DNA of 64,000 nt. It comes from Oscillospiraceae bacterium (GTDB lineage Bacteria; Bacillota_A; Clostridia; Oscillospirales; Ruminococcaceae). The translations under genes and the position numbers were made by a program. Of this stretch, positions 22,772 to 32,302 are shown piece after piece (position 1 is the stretch's first letter; every line of letters starts with the position of its first letter). The stretch spans positions 1 through 64,000 of the forward strand of contig JAGAJA010000107.1 in NCBI GenBank assembly GCA_017829075.1. The letters are read 5' to 3'. The notes beneath the pieces were generated by a model. That model did no database searches. It had not been told where the DNA came from and saw nothing but the letters and a program-made list of their open reading frames with translations.

Positions 22772-25330
22772 TTATTTCAATGTCGGTATTATTTCTGTCA
22801 GATCTCTGCGGTTTTTTATTCCGAGGGCGGCGAAAGTGCGTTTCAGGCTGCTTTTTACGCTGTTTTCGCTGATGCCGAATAAAATGCTGATCTCCGCGTT
22901 TGTTATTCCGGAAGCCGCCATTATCGCATAGGAATATGCCGCTCTGGACAGTCCGAGGGACTTGCGAAGCTCGTCCGTGGTGTTCATCAGCCGCTCCAGC
23001 GGAATTAGGTAATGCTCCGAATAGGTTCCTCTGTGGGTGTTGAAAAGATATGTCATTTCATAGGTGCGCACAGTTTCAATACCCCGCCGGAACTGCGCTC
23101 CTAGCTGCTGCGCGCTGTCAATGACGCTCCGGAGGGTATCTGACACCAGCATATATAGCTGGTTGAAGATATCCGGGTAAAGCGCGCAGAATTCCGCAAG
23201 CGCCGTCAGGGTATGGTTTTCGACAGCGGAATTAAGCGCCTCGCTGAACAGCCGGATCGCCGCTTCGTGGTCGCCGAGGAACAGATAGCTCTGAGCGCAG
23301 TACAGCCGCAGCGTTATCCCGGCGGGTTCGTTTCCGGCGGCGGCAGCAGTGGCTATAAATCCCTCGCAGTCCGCGGTAAGCTGTTCGTTTTTTCCCTCCA
23401 TAAGAAGCCATGCCGCCTTTGTCATTATGTAATACGGCGCTGTGTATCGGTTGTAGATCACGTCGTTTTCTTCTGATGACAGCGCATACCACATATCATA
23501 GTTTGCTCCGCCCTGCAAGCTCCTGAGCAGACCCAGACACAGCTTTGCGCAGTCGCCCTCCTCATTCCCGATCTCTGCGCGTTGGATATCAAGTATCTCG
23601 CCGACTATTTCAAAGAAACGCTTGTATTCACCGAGATAAAGGCTGCACTTCGCCGCGGAAAACAGCGCGGATATGCGCGTCGCGGTATTCTTGTCGGAGG
23701 TACATAATGAAGCGGCTGCTGTCAGAAGCTCAAGACCGCTGGAAAGATCCCCCTGATAATATTTCATTTCTCCTGTGAACACGAGCTGGGTGTATTGTCC
23801 GTGACCCAGCATTTCGGTATACATTTTCTGATATCGCTTGAATTGCTCGTTTTCCGTGTGGAGAGAATAGCCCCTCCGGTGGAGCAGGCAGAATACCGAT
23901 GGCGAATACATAGTCCACGGGAATACAGGAGAATCATAGCTGCGCCTGTTCTTGAACAGGTCATAGGCTCTCTTTATGCTGGAACCCATTTTATCCAGAA
24001 CGTAAAAATCCTCGTTCGTGCGCAGCGCATGGGCGTAGCAGATAAGGGCGCGCTTTTCTGAAGCGTCATATTTCGTAGATGAGGAAATATGCGCGATTAT
24101 CTCCTGAAATTTTCCGGCGATGGCGGGCTTTGCGTCGGTGTGCATGAGCAGCGCGGTAAAACGCATTATCCGCGGTATCGCGGGCTTGCAGTCCAGCGGA
24201 CATTCGAGAACAAATCTTTGCAGAATACGGCTGGATTTCATCAGCATTGAATAGGAAAGTCGGTCACGGGCGCGGACACCGGCTGACAACTCGTACTCTC
24301 CGGCAAGAAAATATTCGCAGAAGCTGAAATAGTACTGTCCGTTTCGCTGATATTCTCTTGCGAAGCATATTCTCATGTCGTGCTGAACCTTTTCCGGAAA
24401 CGTGAAGAAGATAGTATACGCTGCGTGTTTGAGCACCGGGTGAATATGGATCTCGCGGGAACGAAGATTTATTTCTGCAAGCGGAATGATCGAGCAGAGC
24501 TTCTGCATTTCCTTGAGTATGCGCTCAGAAGTGAACAAATCTTCACCGAAGAAATTCGTGATCGTGGAAAACGACTGAAGATCCCGGCAGAACTGCTCAG
24601 ACAGCGTTGGATAGGTCGCCGCCGCGATAAGCGCTCCCTGAATTTGTAGTGACGGCTGAATGGCTGCGCGGATAAGTCTGCTCTCAGTGGTGGAGTTCAG
24701 AAAGCTTTTTCCCTGCTGCGCCAGAATAAGGCAGAGCCGTGCGCCGAGGAAAGTTCCCCGGCTTGCGGTGTATATTTCAAGGGGATCGGCTGCCGAGCCG
24801 CAGCGCACGGTATATTCAGCGGTTTCACCGATATCCATGCAAAGCTGGTCGCGCTCGATCAGCAGAAAATCCATCTTCTGCGCCAAAGTGCGAAATCCGG
24901 GTTTAAGTCCTGAGCAGACAAAGACGAACCGTGCGCAGGCGCATTCCGAAAGAAGCATTGCGGTGCGCAGATTTCCGAACAGGGTCTGCGCGGCTGCGGC
25001 GCAGTCCACGATTATCACCAGCGGCTTTTCGGGAGCGGCGGAGGAGAATTTCTCTATGAGCGCGGAAAGCTCCATATCAGTCAGCGGCTCTTCCAGAGCT
25101 TCTCCGGTGATAAGCCGGCTTATCTGTGCGAAGCAGTCCACGGTGGTCTGAGCGGATCGGATAAACCTTAGTGAGATACCGTCCGGACGGGTGCGGCGGG
25201 TGAATTCCCGGAGAAGCGTGGATTTTCCGGTGCCGTCCGGGGCGCTGATAACCGTGATTTTCCGGAGGTAGATACCGCGGAGGGTATTGCTGACGCGCCT
25301 CGGAATAAATATGCTGCTTATGTCCGGCAT
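22772..25330 (-). CDS. STAND/MalT-like LuxR-family transcription regulator
   Basis: 852 residues. The N-terminal ATPase has Walker A DGTGKSTLLREF near residue 35 and a Walker-B-like LVIIVDCAAA near 105. The long middle is helical, probably TPR-like repeats. The last 60 residues (RAAYSYAIMAASGITNAEISILFGISENSVKS, in two parts) are a LuxR-type helix-turn-helix. MalT-like proteins bind a ligand, oligomerise with ATP and activate promoters. It lies on the same strand, downstream of the alpha-galactosidase, so galactoside control is a fair guess. ATG 25330 follows AGAGGGTGG; a start 30 bases upstream lacks one. Confidence 0.85.
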   Translation of the reverse strand: MPDISSIFIPRRVSNTLRGIYLRKITVISAPDGTGKSTLLREFTRRTRPDGISLRFIRSAQTTVDCFAQISRLITGEALEEPLTDMELSALIEKFSSAAPEKPLVIIVDCAAAAQTLFGNLRTAMLLSECACARFVFVCSGLKPGFRTLAQKMDFLLIERDQLCMDIGETAEYTVRCGSAADPLEIYTASRGTFLGARLCLILAQQGKSFLNSTTESRLIRAAIQPSLQIQGALIAAATYPTLSEQFCRDLQSFSTITNFFGEDLFTSERILKEMQKLCSIIPLAEINLRSREIHIHPVLKHAAYTIFFTFPEKVQHDMRICFAREYQRNGQYYFSFCEYFLAGEYELSAGVRARDRLSYSMLMKSSRILQRFVLECPLDCKPAIPRIMRFTALLMHTDAKPAIAGKFQEIIAHISSSTKYDASEKRALICYAHALRTNEDFYVLDKMGSSIKRAYDLFKNRRSYDSPVFPWTMYSPSVFCLLHRRGYSLHTENEQFKRYQKMYTEMLGHGQYTQLVFTGEMKYYQGDLSSGLELLTAAASLCTSDKNTATRISALFSAAKCSLYLGEYKRFFEIVGEILDIQRAEIGNEEGDCAKLCLGLLRSLQGGANYDMWYALSSEENDVIYNRYTAPYYIMTKAAWLLMEGKNEQLTADCEGFIATAAAAGNEPAGITLRLYCAQSYLFLGDHEAAIRLFSEALNSAVENHTLTALAEFCALYPDIFNQLYMLVSDTLRSVIDSAQQLGAQFRRGIETVRTYEMTYLFNTHRGTYSEHYLIPLERLMNTTDELRKSLGLSRAAYSYAIMAASGITNAEISILFGISENSVKSSLKRTFAALGIKNRRDLTEIIPTLK

Positions 25331-25462
25331 AAATCCACCCTCTTTCTGATACAGCTTCACCGCACACAGCCGTCATGCCGTGCGCGGTGACAGAATTTCT
25401 TGGGAATCACTGAATAAATCACGCCTGACGGCTTGGCACGCATCTTGCTTGCATCTTTCTAG

Positions 25463-25517
25463 TTTGGCGCAAAATATCACATATCTGTTTTGCTAAGATG
25501 TTGCGTGTTGCGCCAAA
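25463..25517. repeat. 10-bp inverted repeat upstream of the LuxR-type gene
   Basis: TTTGGCGCAA (25463-25472) and TTGCGCCAAA (25508-25517) are exact reverse complements 35 bases apart. They lie 130-190 bases upstream of the regulator start and could be paired operator half-sites or a weak stem. Confidence 0.55.
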
Positions 25518-25553
25518 CCTGCATATTGCACAAATTTCGCTTGACGGGCGTGT

Positions 25554-25663
25554 CTCCCCCGGCGGGGGAGGTGGCACGCAAGTGCCAGAGGGGTTGACCG
25601 ACAGAACAGCCCGCCTGCGCTCACGAGTTGTCGACTTGAATACGCTTCGCTTCCGTCGACAAC
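25554..25663. repeat. Gene-free chain of hairpins between regulator and galactosidase
   Basis: Three stems follow one another: CTCCCCC/GGGGGAG (25554-25570), TGGCAC/GTGCCA (25572-25587) and GTTGTCGAC/GTCGACAAC (25627-25663). Open frames cross it on both strands but without ribosome sites or protein-like composition. It may end galactosidase transcription (minus strand) or be a repeated intergenic element. The rest of 25331-25716 shows no gene. Confidence 0.6.
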
Positions 25664-25716
25664 CGCAAGTTGTACAATCTGACGAAAAATCTGACGGCGC
25701 AATCTGCGCACCAGAT

Positions 25717-27927
25717 TTAATCAGTGCTTCCCTTGCTTACCTTGATGAAATGTGCGATGTAGCTTTGGAAATCTCCCCACAGTGAGGGAATGTCAAAGCC
25801 GCTGTTCATCAGAACCTCCGCACTGTAAACCTTTCCGGTTTCCTCATGCTGATACCAGCAGCCCTTTTCCAGTCCGGCAAGACGTACCCTGTGCAGGAAC
25901 ACGCTGGGTTCTTTCAGCACCTGAACATACTCAAGCAGAACCTCGCTCTTGTCCTTTGCGACAAATTCCCATGCGTCATAGCGGTCGTTGTCGAAGGGAT
26001 TTCCTATGCGGTACTGGTCGCCGGTGCGCACCAGCGGGTTGTACTTGTTGAATTCCTCGATCTGCTTTCTTATCTCCCACTTGTCGTCGTCGGAGATCTT
26101 TGTGATATCCAGCTCATAGCCGAATGTCCCCACCATTGCAACATGTCCGCGGGTCTTGAACGGGGTAATTCTTCCCACGCAGTGATTGGGGCTGTCGGAA
26201 ACGTGCGCTCCGAAGCAGGAGCAGGGATAGCACAGGGAAGTGCCGTACTGTATCTTCAGCCGCTCAATTGCGTCGGTATCGTCCGAGCACCAGATCTGCG
26301 GGGAATAATACAGCATACCTGCGTCAAACCGCGAACCGCCGCCGGCGCAGTTTTCCAGCAGCAGGTCGGGGAAATCGGTGAGCAGCCGCTCCTGAATTTC
26401 ATAAACTCCGAGGACATAGCGGTGCCATATCTCACGCTGTCTTTCCGGCGGCAGCACCTCGTTTCCGACCTCGCAAAGCTGGCGGTTCATGTCCCACTTG
26501 ACGTATTCGATATTCGCAGAGGAAAGAATTTTGTACATCTGGTCGTAGATGTAATCCCTGACTTCCTTGCGGGAGAAGTCGATAACAAGCTGGGAGCGGC
26601 AGGTGGTGCGGGGACGTCCGGGGATATGTATGCACCAGTCGGGGTGCGCCTTGTACAGTTCGCTGTCCGGGGAGATCATCTCCGGCTCGAACCAGATACC
26701 GAATTTCAGTCCCAGCTTGTTCACCTCGTCCACGAGGTATTTAAGACCGCCCTTTATCTTGTCCTCGTTCACGAACCAGTCGCCGAGGCTGGATTTATCG
26801 TCGTTGCGGTGTCCGAACCAGCCGTCGTCCATGACCAGCATTTCAATTCCGGCTTTTGCGGACTCCCTCGCGATATCAAGCAGCTTTTCAGTGTCGAAAT
26901 TGAAGTAGGTCGCCTCCCAGTTGTTGATGAGGATAGGGCGGCGGATATCCTTCCACTTGCCGCGGGTGAGGTTGCTGCGCATCACATCATGGAAGCTGCG
27001 GCTCATAGCGCCGATACCCTGAGAGGAGAACACCATAATGACCTCCGGCGCTTGAAACTCCTCGCCGAGGTCGAGATGCCATGAGAAATCATAGGGATTT
27101 ATGCCGCTGAAAACTCTGGTTTTTTCGTACTGGTTCACCTCGCAGCCGGCAACGAAGCTTCCGGAATAGCAGAGCGCAAAGCCGTAGCAGTCGCCGTAGT
27201 CCTCGGTCGCCTTGTGATCGACTATCGCAATGAAGTTGTTGTGCGCGTGGCTTGTAGAGCCGCGGCAGGAGTCAACAAGCTGCTTTCCGAAGTGCAGGGG
27301 ATTTCGCTGAACATGGCGCTCCCTCGCCCATGTCCCGTAGAGGGTAATCATGTCATAGTCCTTGCTGTCAAGCTCCACGCAGGTGGACAGCAGCCTCCGC
27401 AGCTCTATCGGGTCTGCGCCGCCGTTCTTCACCTTGACCGAGCGGGTGATGACGTCGAGCTTTTCAAAAACGCTGTACTGGAGAGTTATCAAAAGTCCGT
27501 TGTGCGGGTCTTTGCAGTATACCTCAAGGCTGGTTACTTCATCATCGCTGTTGGCGTAGGTGGCGGGAAGCCCCTCCAGCTTTTTCTTGCCCTTGTAGAT
27601 GTGGTAGCTGTCGTAGTAGCATTCGCAGGCGCTCATGCCGTACTTGTCCATGAGCTGCATACAAGGCTCCCGGAAATCTGCAACGCCGCTGGTCGGAAAT
27701 TCCAGCGGAGCGCAGTCGAAGGAATGAGGCCCCATGCCGTCGTGAGTAGCGGGAACAAACGGCTCGTCGTTCGGGATACGGAGCATATGTGTGATGTCCG
27801 TTTCAGGGATTGACGCTCCGTAATAGAGGTGCAGCAGGTGACCGGAATTCGTCACATGGAACGCATAGGTGGTATTCGGCGTGTCAAGCTTGAACACGCG
27901 TTTTTTATCATCATAGATTATCGGCAT
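25717..27927 (-). CDS. Alpha-galactosidase, GH36
   Basis: 736 residues, the usual length for GH36 enzymes of Gram-positive bacteria. The N-terminal beta-sandwich (1-330) is followed by a TIM barrel. The nucleophile is the Asp in VKWDMNRQ, the acid/base Asp lies in WCSDDTDAIERL, and the substrate-shaping motifs LVMDDGWFG and IWFEPEMISPDS are present, as is CRSQLVIDFSR. It removes alpha-1,6-galactose from raffinose, melibiose and galactomannan oligosaccharides. No signal peptide is visible, so it works in the cytoplasm on imported sugars. ATG follows AAGGAG. The LuxR-type gene downstream may regulate it. Confidence 0.95.
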   Translation of the reverse strand: MPIIYDDKKRVFKLDTPNTTYAFHVTNSGHLLHLYYGASIPETDITHMLRIPNDEPFVPATHDGMGPHSFDCAPLEFPTSGVADFREPCMQLMDKYGMSACECYYDSYHIYKGKKKLEGLPATYANSDDEVTSLEVYCKDPHNGLLITLQYSVFEKLDVITRSVKVKNGGADPIELRRLLSTCVELDSKDYDMITLYGTWARERHVQRNPLHFGKQLVDSCRGSTSHAHNNFIAIVDHKATEDYGDCYGFALCYSGSFVAGCEVNQYEKTRVFSGINPYDFSWHLDLGEEFQAPEVIMVFSSQGIGAMSRSFHDVMRSNLTRGKWKDIRRPILINNWEATYFNFDTEKLLDIARESAKAGIEMLVMDDGWFGHRNDDKSSLGDWFVNEDKIKGGLKYLVDEVNKLGLKFGIWFEPEMISPDSELYKAHPDWCIHIPGRPRTTCRSQLVIDFSRKEVRDYIYDQMYKILSSANIEYVKWDMNRQLCEVGNEVLPPERQREIWHRYVLGVYEIQERLLTDFPDLLLENCAGGGSRFDAGMLYYSPQIWCSDDTDAIERLKIQYGTSLCYPCSCFGAHVSDSPNHCVGRITPFKTRGHVAMVGTFGYELDITKISDDDKWEIRKQIEEFNKYNPLVRTGDQYRIGNPFDNDRYDAWEFVAKDKSEVLLEYVQVLKEPSVFLHRVRLAGLEKGCWYQHEETGKVYSAEVLMNSGFDIPSLWGDFQSYIAHFIKVSKGSTD

Positions 27928-27957
27928 AACGCTTCTCCTTAGATTGTGTTTTTATTC

Positions 27958-27986
27958 AGTATAGCATATTTAGGCTCGTTTTTCAA
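27958..27986 (-). promoter_or_regulatory. Promoter of the alpha-galactosidase gene
   Basis: On the minus strand TTGAAA (27981-27986) and TATACT (27958-27963) are 17 bases apart, 30 bases before the start codon. The palindrome TTTCGAAA lies just upstream of the -35 element and could be part of an operator. Confidence 0.7.
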
Positions 27987-28073
27987 GGTGTTTTCGAAAT
28001 ATCGGAATATCAAAATTTGAAACCTTAGCGCAAAAAAAATTCAAAAACCCAAAGAAAAATTTCTCAAAACCTA

Positions 28074-28102
28074 TTGACAACGGGGGAATTTTGTGGTATC
28101 AT
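28074..28102 (+). promoter_or_regulatory. trp operon promoter
   Basis: TTGACA at 28074-28079 and TATCAT at 28097-28102, spaced 17 bases, with TG before the -10 (extended -10). It fires into the T-box leader and is divergent from the galactosidase promoter about 90 bases away. Confidence 0.8.
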
Positions 28103-28109
28103 ATCAACA

Positions 28110-28452
28110 ACGAAAAGCTATCGGCGGAGTCCAATCCGCAGGAGGCTAAAATTTAATACGCCCTTACAAACCTATGATGTGGAGATAAAAATGCTTGTGC
28201 ACTCCCAGAGAGCGGTGGTGGCTGAGAGCACCGCAGAACGCAGAGCATATCAAATGGACCACTGAGGGCGCAGTCAAAGGCGGTGTCCAAAGCCAGCCGA
28301 GTATTCTGCGACGTTATGCAAGCGTTAATTGCAGGGATATGTTAGTATCCGGCGAGTGTGCGGCTCATGCCGCAAATTGAGGTGGCACCACGGTGTAGTT
28401 TATACTCCGTCCTTAAAGCAGGTGAATTCTGCGTTTAAGGGCGGAGTTTTTG
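28110..28452 (+). ncRNA. Tryptophan T-box leader
   Basis: The T-box core TGAGGTGGCACCACGG lies at 28378-28393. Stem I contains the AG-bulge type GGCTGAGAGC near 28220, and the specifier codon is TGG (Trp) at 28255-28257 in CAAATGGACC. A terminator with a long stem, ACTCCG...CGGAGT (28404-28447), followed by TTTTTG, competes with the antiterminator. Uncharged tRNA-Trp should bind the specifier and T-box and switch on trpEGDCF-BA. It fills the gap between 27.93 and 28.47 kb together with two promoters. Confidence 0.95.
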
Positions 28453-28471
28453 TTTTGAAGGGAGAATTTCA

Positions 28472-29944
28472 ATGTTAAAGCCCACTCTTGAACAGGCAAA
28501 GCAGTACACCGGGTACAGCGTTATCCCGGTTTGCAGGGAGATGCTTTCGGATATACGCACTCCTATCGAGGTGCTGAGGATACTCCGGAATGTAAGCCGC
28601 CATGTGTATATTCTTGAGAGCGTAGAAAATCAGGAGAAATGGGGAAGATACACCTTCCTCGGCTACAATCCGAAAATGGAGATAACCTGCATAAACGGGG
28701 AGCTTACCGTAAAGGACGTGCTCACCAGCAGGACGGAAACCTCAAAGCAGTCCCACCCGGCTGACTATATCAAGCAGCTTTTGGCGGGTTACAGCAGCCC
28801 GAAAATAGAGGGCTTCCCGTCCTTTACCGGAGGACTTGTGGGGTATTTCTCATACGATTACATAAAGTACAGCGAGCCTACCCTCAATCTTGACGCCAAG
28901 GACGAGGAGCACTTCAAGGACGTTGACCTCATGCTGTTTGACAAGGTTATCGCCTTTGATAATATCCACCAGAAAATAATGCTGATAACCAACATTTCCT
29001 CGGCGGATATCGAAACGGAATACGCGAAAGCCGAAAAGGAGCTTGCGGAAATGGAGGAGCTGATAAGGCACGGAAAGCCGGCTGATATCCCTCCGGCGCG
29101 GCTCACCTCGGAATTCCGTCAGCTCTTTAACAAGGAGCAGTACTGCGCTATGGTGGAAAAGGCAAAGCATTACATCTATGAGGGTGATATCTTTCAGGTG
29201 GTGCTTTCCAACCGACTTGACGCGGACTTTGACGGCAGCCTGTTTGACGCCTACCGCGTCCTGAGAGCCACCAACCCGTCGCCGTATATGTTCTTCTTCT
29301 CCAGCGACGATATGGAGATAGCCGGAGCTTCTCCCGAAACGCTGGTGAAGCTGGAAAACGGCGTGCTGCATACATTCCCGCTTGCCGGAACAAGACCCCG
29401 TGGCGAAACGGACGAAAAGGACAGGCAGCTTGAAGCGGAGCTTCTCAAGGACGAAAAGGAGCTTTCGGAGCACAATATGCTGGTTGACCTCGGCAGAAAC
29501 GACATCGGAAAGATAAGCAAATTCGGCAGCGTTGAGGTCGAGAAATACATGAGCATTGAGCGTTATTCCCACGTTATGCACATCGGCTCAACGGTTCGCG
29601 GAGAGATACTGGACAGCAAATCCGCGCTGGATGCGGTGGACGCGATACTTCCGGCGGGAACGCTTTCCGGCGCGCCGAAGCTCAGAGCCTGCGAAATAAT
29701 CAATGAGCTTGAGAACAACAAGCGCGGCGTGTACGGCGGCGCAGTCGGTTACATTGATTTCCGTGGAAATCTCGATACCTGCATTGCGATTAGACTTGCG
29801 TTCAAGAAGAACGGCAGGGTTTTCGTGAGAAGCGGCGCGGGAATTGTCGCGGATAGCGTTCCTGAGAATGAATTCAACGAGTGCATAAACAAGGCAAAGG
29901 CGGTAATGAACGCGCTTGCCGCCGCACAGGAGGAGAGCTTATGA
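28472..29944 (+). CDS. trpE: Anthranilate synthase component I
   Basis: 490 residues. It makes anthranilate from chorismate with ammonia from TrpG. The N-terminal part has the feedback site YILESVEN with ILES, normally bound by tryptophan, and WGRYTFLGYNP. The C-terminal chorismate-binding domain has AGTRPRGETDEKD and GAGIVADSVPE. It is the first gene of the operon behind the T-box, with AAGGGAG before the ATG. Its end overlaps trpG by four bases (ATGA), so the subunits are made in step. Confidence 0.97.
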   Translation: MLKPTLEQAKQYTGYSVIPVCREMLSDIRTPIEVLRILRNVSRHVYILESVENQEKWGRYTFLGYNPKMEITCINGELTVKDVLTSRTETSKQSHPADYIKQLLAGYSSPKIEGFPSFTGGLVGYFSYDYIKYSEPTLNLDAKDEEHFKDVDLMLFDKVIAFDNIHQKIMLITNISSADIETEYAKAEKELAEMEELIRHGKPADIPPARLTSEFRQLFNKEQYCAMVEKAKHYIYEGDIFQVVLSNRLDADFDGSLFDAYRVLRATNPSPYMFFFSSDDMEIAGASPETLVKLENGVLHTFPLAGTRPRGETDEKDRQLEAELLKDEKELSEHNMLVDLGRNDIGKISKFGSVEVEKYMSIERYSHVMHIGSTVRGEILDSKSALDAVDAILPAGTLSGAPKLRACEIINELENNKRGVYGGAVGYIDFRGNLDTCIAIRLAFKKNGRVFVRSGAGIVADSVPENEFNECINKAKAVMNALAAAQEESL

Positions 29945-30513
29945 TACTTCTGATAGACAATTACGACAGTTTTTCATACAATCTGTATCAGCTTATCGGC
30001 GGCATTGACCCGGATATAAAGGTTATCCGCAACGATGAGCTTTCCGTACCGGAGATACTTGCGCTGAACCCCTCCCACATAATAATCAGCCCCGGTCCCG
30101 GCAGACCCTGCGACGCGGGCGTGTGCGAGGACGTAATCAGAGCGGCGGCGGGGAAGATTCCCATGCTTGGCGTTTGTCTGGGGCATCAGGCAATATGCGA
30201 AACCTTCGGCGCGGAGATAACCTACGCAAAGAAGCTTATGCACGGAAAGAAGTCGGTGACGGAGCTGGACAGCTCCAGCAGGCTGTTTAAAGACATTCCG
30301 ACCCTGTGCGAGGTGGCAAGGTATCACTCCCTTGCGGCGGCGGAAAGCGGTTTTCCGGACTGCCTGCGGGTAACTGCGCGGACAAAGGACGGCGAGATAA
30401 TGGCGGTGGAGCATAAGGATTACCCCATTTTTGGGGTACAGTTCCACCCGGAGTCTATACTTACACAGCACGGAAGAAAAATGGCTGAGAACTTTCTGGA
30501 GGTAACATTATGA
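29941..30513 (+). CDS. trpG: Anthranilate synthase component II (glutamine amidotransferase)
   Basis: 190 residues. It supplies ammonia from glutamine to Trp[16 protein letters not shown] is the classic start, the nucleophile Cys lies in GVCLGHQAI near residue 80, and the catalytic HPES is near the end (QFHPESIL). Start by ATGA overlap with trpE, end by ATGA overlap with trpD. Not fused to TrpD or TrpE, unlike some bacteria. Confidence 0.97.
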   Translation: MILLIDNYDSFSYNLYQLIGGIDPDIKVIRNDELSVPEILALNPSHIIISPGPGRPCDAGVCEDVIRAAAGKIPMLGVCLGHQAICETFGAEITYAKKLMHGKKSVTELDSSSRLFKDIPTLCEVARYHSLAAAESGFPDCLRVTARTKDGEIMAVEHKDYPIFGVQFHPESILTQHGRKMAENFLEVTL

Positions 30514-31523
30514 TAAAAGAAGCAATAATCAAGGTAGCGAACGGCAGTGACCTTTCTTACGACGAAGCCGCTGAGGTGATGAGAGAGATAATGACCGGAA
30601 ACACTACTCCGGCGCAGACCGCAGCTTATCTCACCGCGCTGCACCTCAAGGGTGAATCTATTGACGAGATATCCGCAAGCGCATTTGTTATGCGTGACTG
30701 CGCGCTGAGAGTGAACTATGGCGGCGATGTGCTTGAGATAGTCGGCACCGGCGGCGACGGTTCAAATTCCATCAACGTTTCCACGATATCGGCGATAGTG
30801 TGCGCCGCTGCCGGGGAAAAGGTCGCAAAGCACGGCAACCGCGCTGCCTCCAGCAAATGCGGCACAGCGGACTGCCTTGAAGCGCTGGGGGTAAACATCT
30901 CCACAGACCCCGCCGGGAGCGAAAAGCTTCTGGACGAGGTAGGAATGTGCTTCCTGTTCGCGCAGAAATACCACAGCGCGATGAAATATGTCGGACCTGT
31001 CCGTAAGGAGATCGGCATTCCGACAGTGTTCAATATACTCGGTCCATTAACTAATCCTGACCACGCGAATTTACAGCTTCTCGGCGTGTATAAGCCGGAG
31101 CTTCTTATGCCGATGGCAAAGTCTCTTTCAAAGCTCGGAGTAAAGCGCGGAATGGCGGTATACGGCGAGGACAGGCTGGACGAGATATCAGTAAGCGACG
31201 CGACAAAGGTCGTAGAATTCTGCGGCGATGAATACAAGGAATACGAGATCACACCGGAGCAGTTCGGCTTCACTCGTCACCAAAAATCCGAGCTTGCCGG
31301 CGGCACTCCCGACGACAACGCAGCCGCCGCAAGGCGCATACTCTCCGGCGAACAGGGCGCAGGCAGGGACGCAGTTCTTCTGAACGCAGGCGCGGCGCTG
31401 CACATCGCGCGGGAAATCCCGATTGAGGAGGGCATAAAGCTTGCCGCCGAAACCATAGACAGCGGCGCGGCTCTGAAAACCCTTGAAAAGTACATTAAGT
31501 TATCCAACGAGGTAAAGGCATGA
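30510..31523 (+). CDS. trpD: Anthranilate phosphoribosyltransferase
   Basis: 337 residues. It joins anthranilate to PRPP. The PRPP-binding [16 protein letters not shown] lies near residue 72 and [16 protein letters not shown] near 108. The C-terminal region has [16 protein letters not shown]. Length and motif order match the family well. It overlaps both neighbours by four bases, showing strict translational coupling within the operon. Confidence 0.97.
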   Translation: MIKEAIIKVANGSDLSYDEAAEVMREIMTGNTTPAQTAAYLTALHLKGESIDEISASAFVMRDCALRVNYGGDVLEIVGTGGDGSNSINVSTISAIVCAAAGEKVAKHGNRAASSKCGTADCLEALGVNISTDPAGSEKLLDEVGMCFLFAQKYHSAMKYVGPVRKEIGIPTVFNILGPLTNPDHANLQLLGVYKPELLMPMAKSLSKLGVKRGMAVYGEDRLDEISVSDATKVVEFCGDEYKEYEITPEQFGFTRHQKSELAGGTPDDNAAAARRILSGEQGAGRDAVLLNAGAALHIAREIPIEEGIKLAAETIDSGAALKTLEKYIKLSNEVKA

Positions 31524-32302
31524 TCTTACAGGAAATTGCAGAGAGAACCCGGCTGAGGGTGGCTGAGGAAAAATCCGCAGTTCCGCTGTCGGAGATGAAG
31601 AAGCGGGCGCAGGACTTTGACCCGGACACCGGTTTCCCGTTCAGAAACGCGCTTGCCGCCCCGGATATATCGTTTATCTGCGAGGTAAAGCGGGCTTCTC
31701 CCTCGAAGGGGCTGATCGCAGAGGATTTCCCGTACCTTCAGATTGCAAAGGATTATGAAGCGGCGGGGGCTGCGGCAATATCCTGCCTGACCGAGCCGTT
31801 CTGGTTCAAGGGCAGCGACAAATACCTCAGTGAGATCGCGGCGGCGGTGAAAATCCCGGTGCTCCGCAAGGACTTCACTGTGGACGAATACATGATCTAT
31901 CAGGCGAAAACGCTGGGGGCTTCGGCGGTGCTGCTTATCTGCTCGATACTGAGCCGGGAGCAGCTTGCGGAATACCTTGAAATCGCGCACAGTCTGGGAC
32001 TTTCCGCGCTGGTGGAAGCCCATGACGAGCAGGAGGTTCAGACCGCCGTTTCAGTCGGAGCAGGAATTATCGGAGTGAACAACCGCGACCTCAAGACCTT
32101 TACGGTGGACATAAACAACTCCGCAAGGCTGCGGAAGCTAGTCCCGCCGGAGATACTTTTTGTGTCCGAGAGCGGGATAAAGACCCCGCAGGACATCGCC
32201 GCGCTGCGTAAAAACGGCACGAACGCGGCGCTTATCGGCGAAACGCTGATGAGAAGCCCGGATAAAAAGGCGGCTCTGGCGGAGCTGAGGGGCGAAGCAT
32301 GA
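31520..32302 (+). CDS. trpC: Indole-3-glycerol phosphate synthase
   Basis: 260 residues. It closes the indole ring. A TIM barrel with [15 protein letters not shown] near residue 50 (catalytic Lys), [16 protein letters not shown] near 113 (catalytic Lys) and [10 protein letters not shown] near 180, then [11 protein letters not shown] with the phosphate site. Not fused to TrpF, which follows as a separate gene with a four-base overlap. Confidence 0.97.
   Translation: MILQEIAERTRLRVAEEKSAVPLSEMKKRAQDFDPDTGFPFRNALAAPDISFICEVKRASPSKGLIAEDFPYLQIAKDYEAAGAAAISCLTEPFWFKGSDKYLSEIAAAVKIPVLRKDFTVDEYMIYQAKTLGASAVLLICSILSREQLAEYLEIAHSLGLSALVEAHDEQEVQTAVSVGAGIIGVNNRDLKTFTVDINNSARLRKLVPPEILFVSESGIKTPQDIAALRKNGTNAALIGETLMRSPDKKAALAELRGEA

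Noticed and set aside
25846..27084. Plus-strand open frame opposite the alpha-galactosidase
   Set aside because: Antisense shadow of the GH36 catalytic domain.
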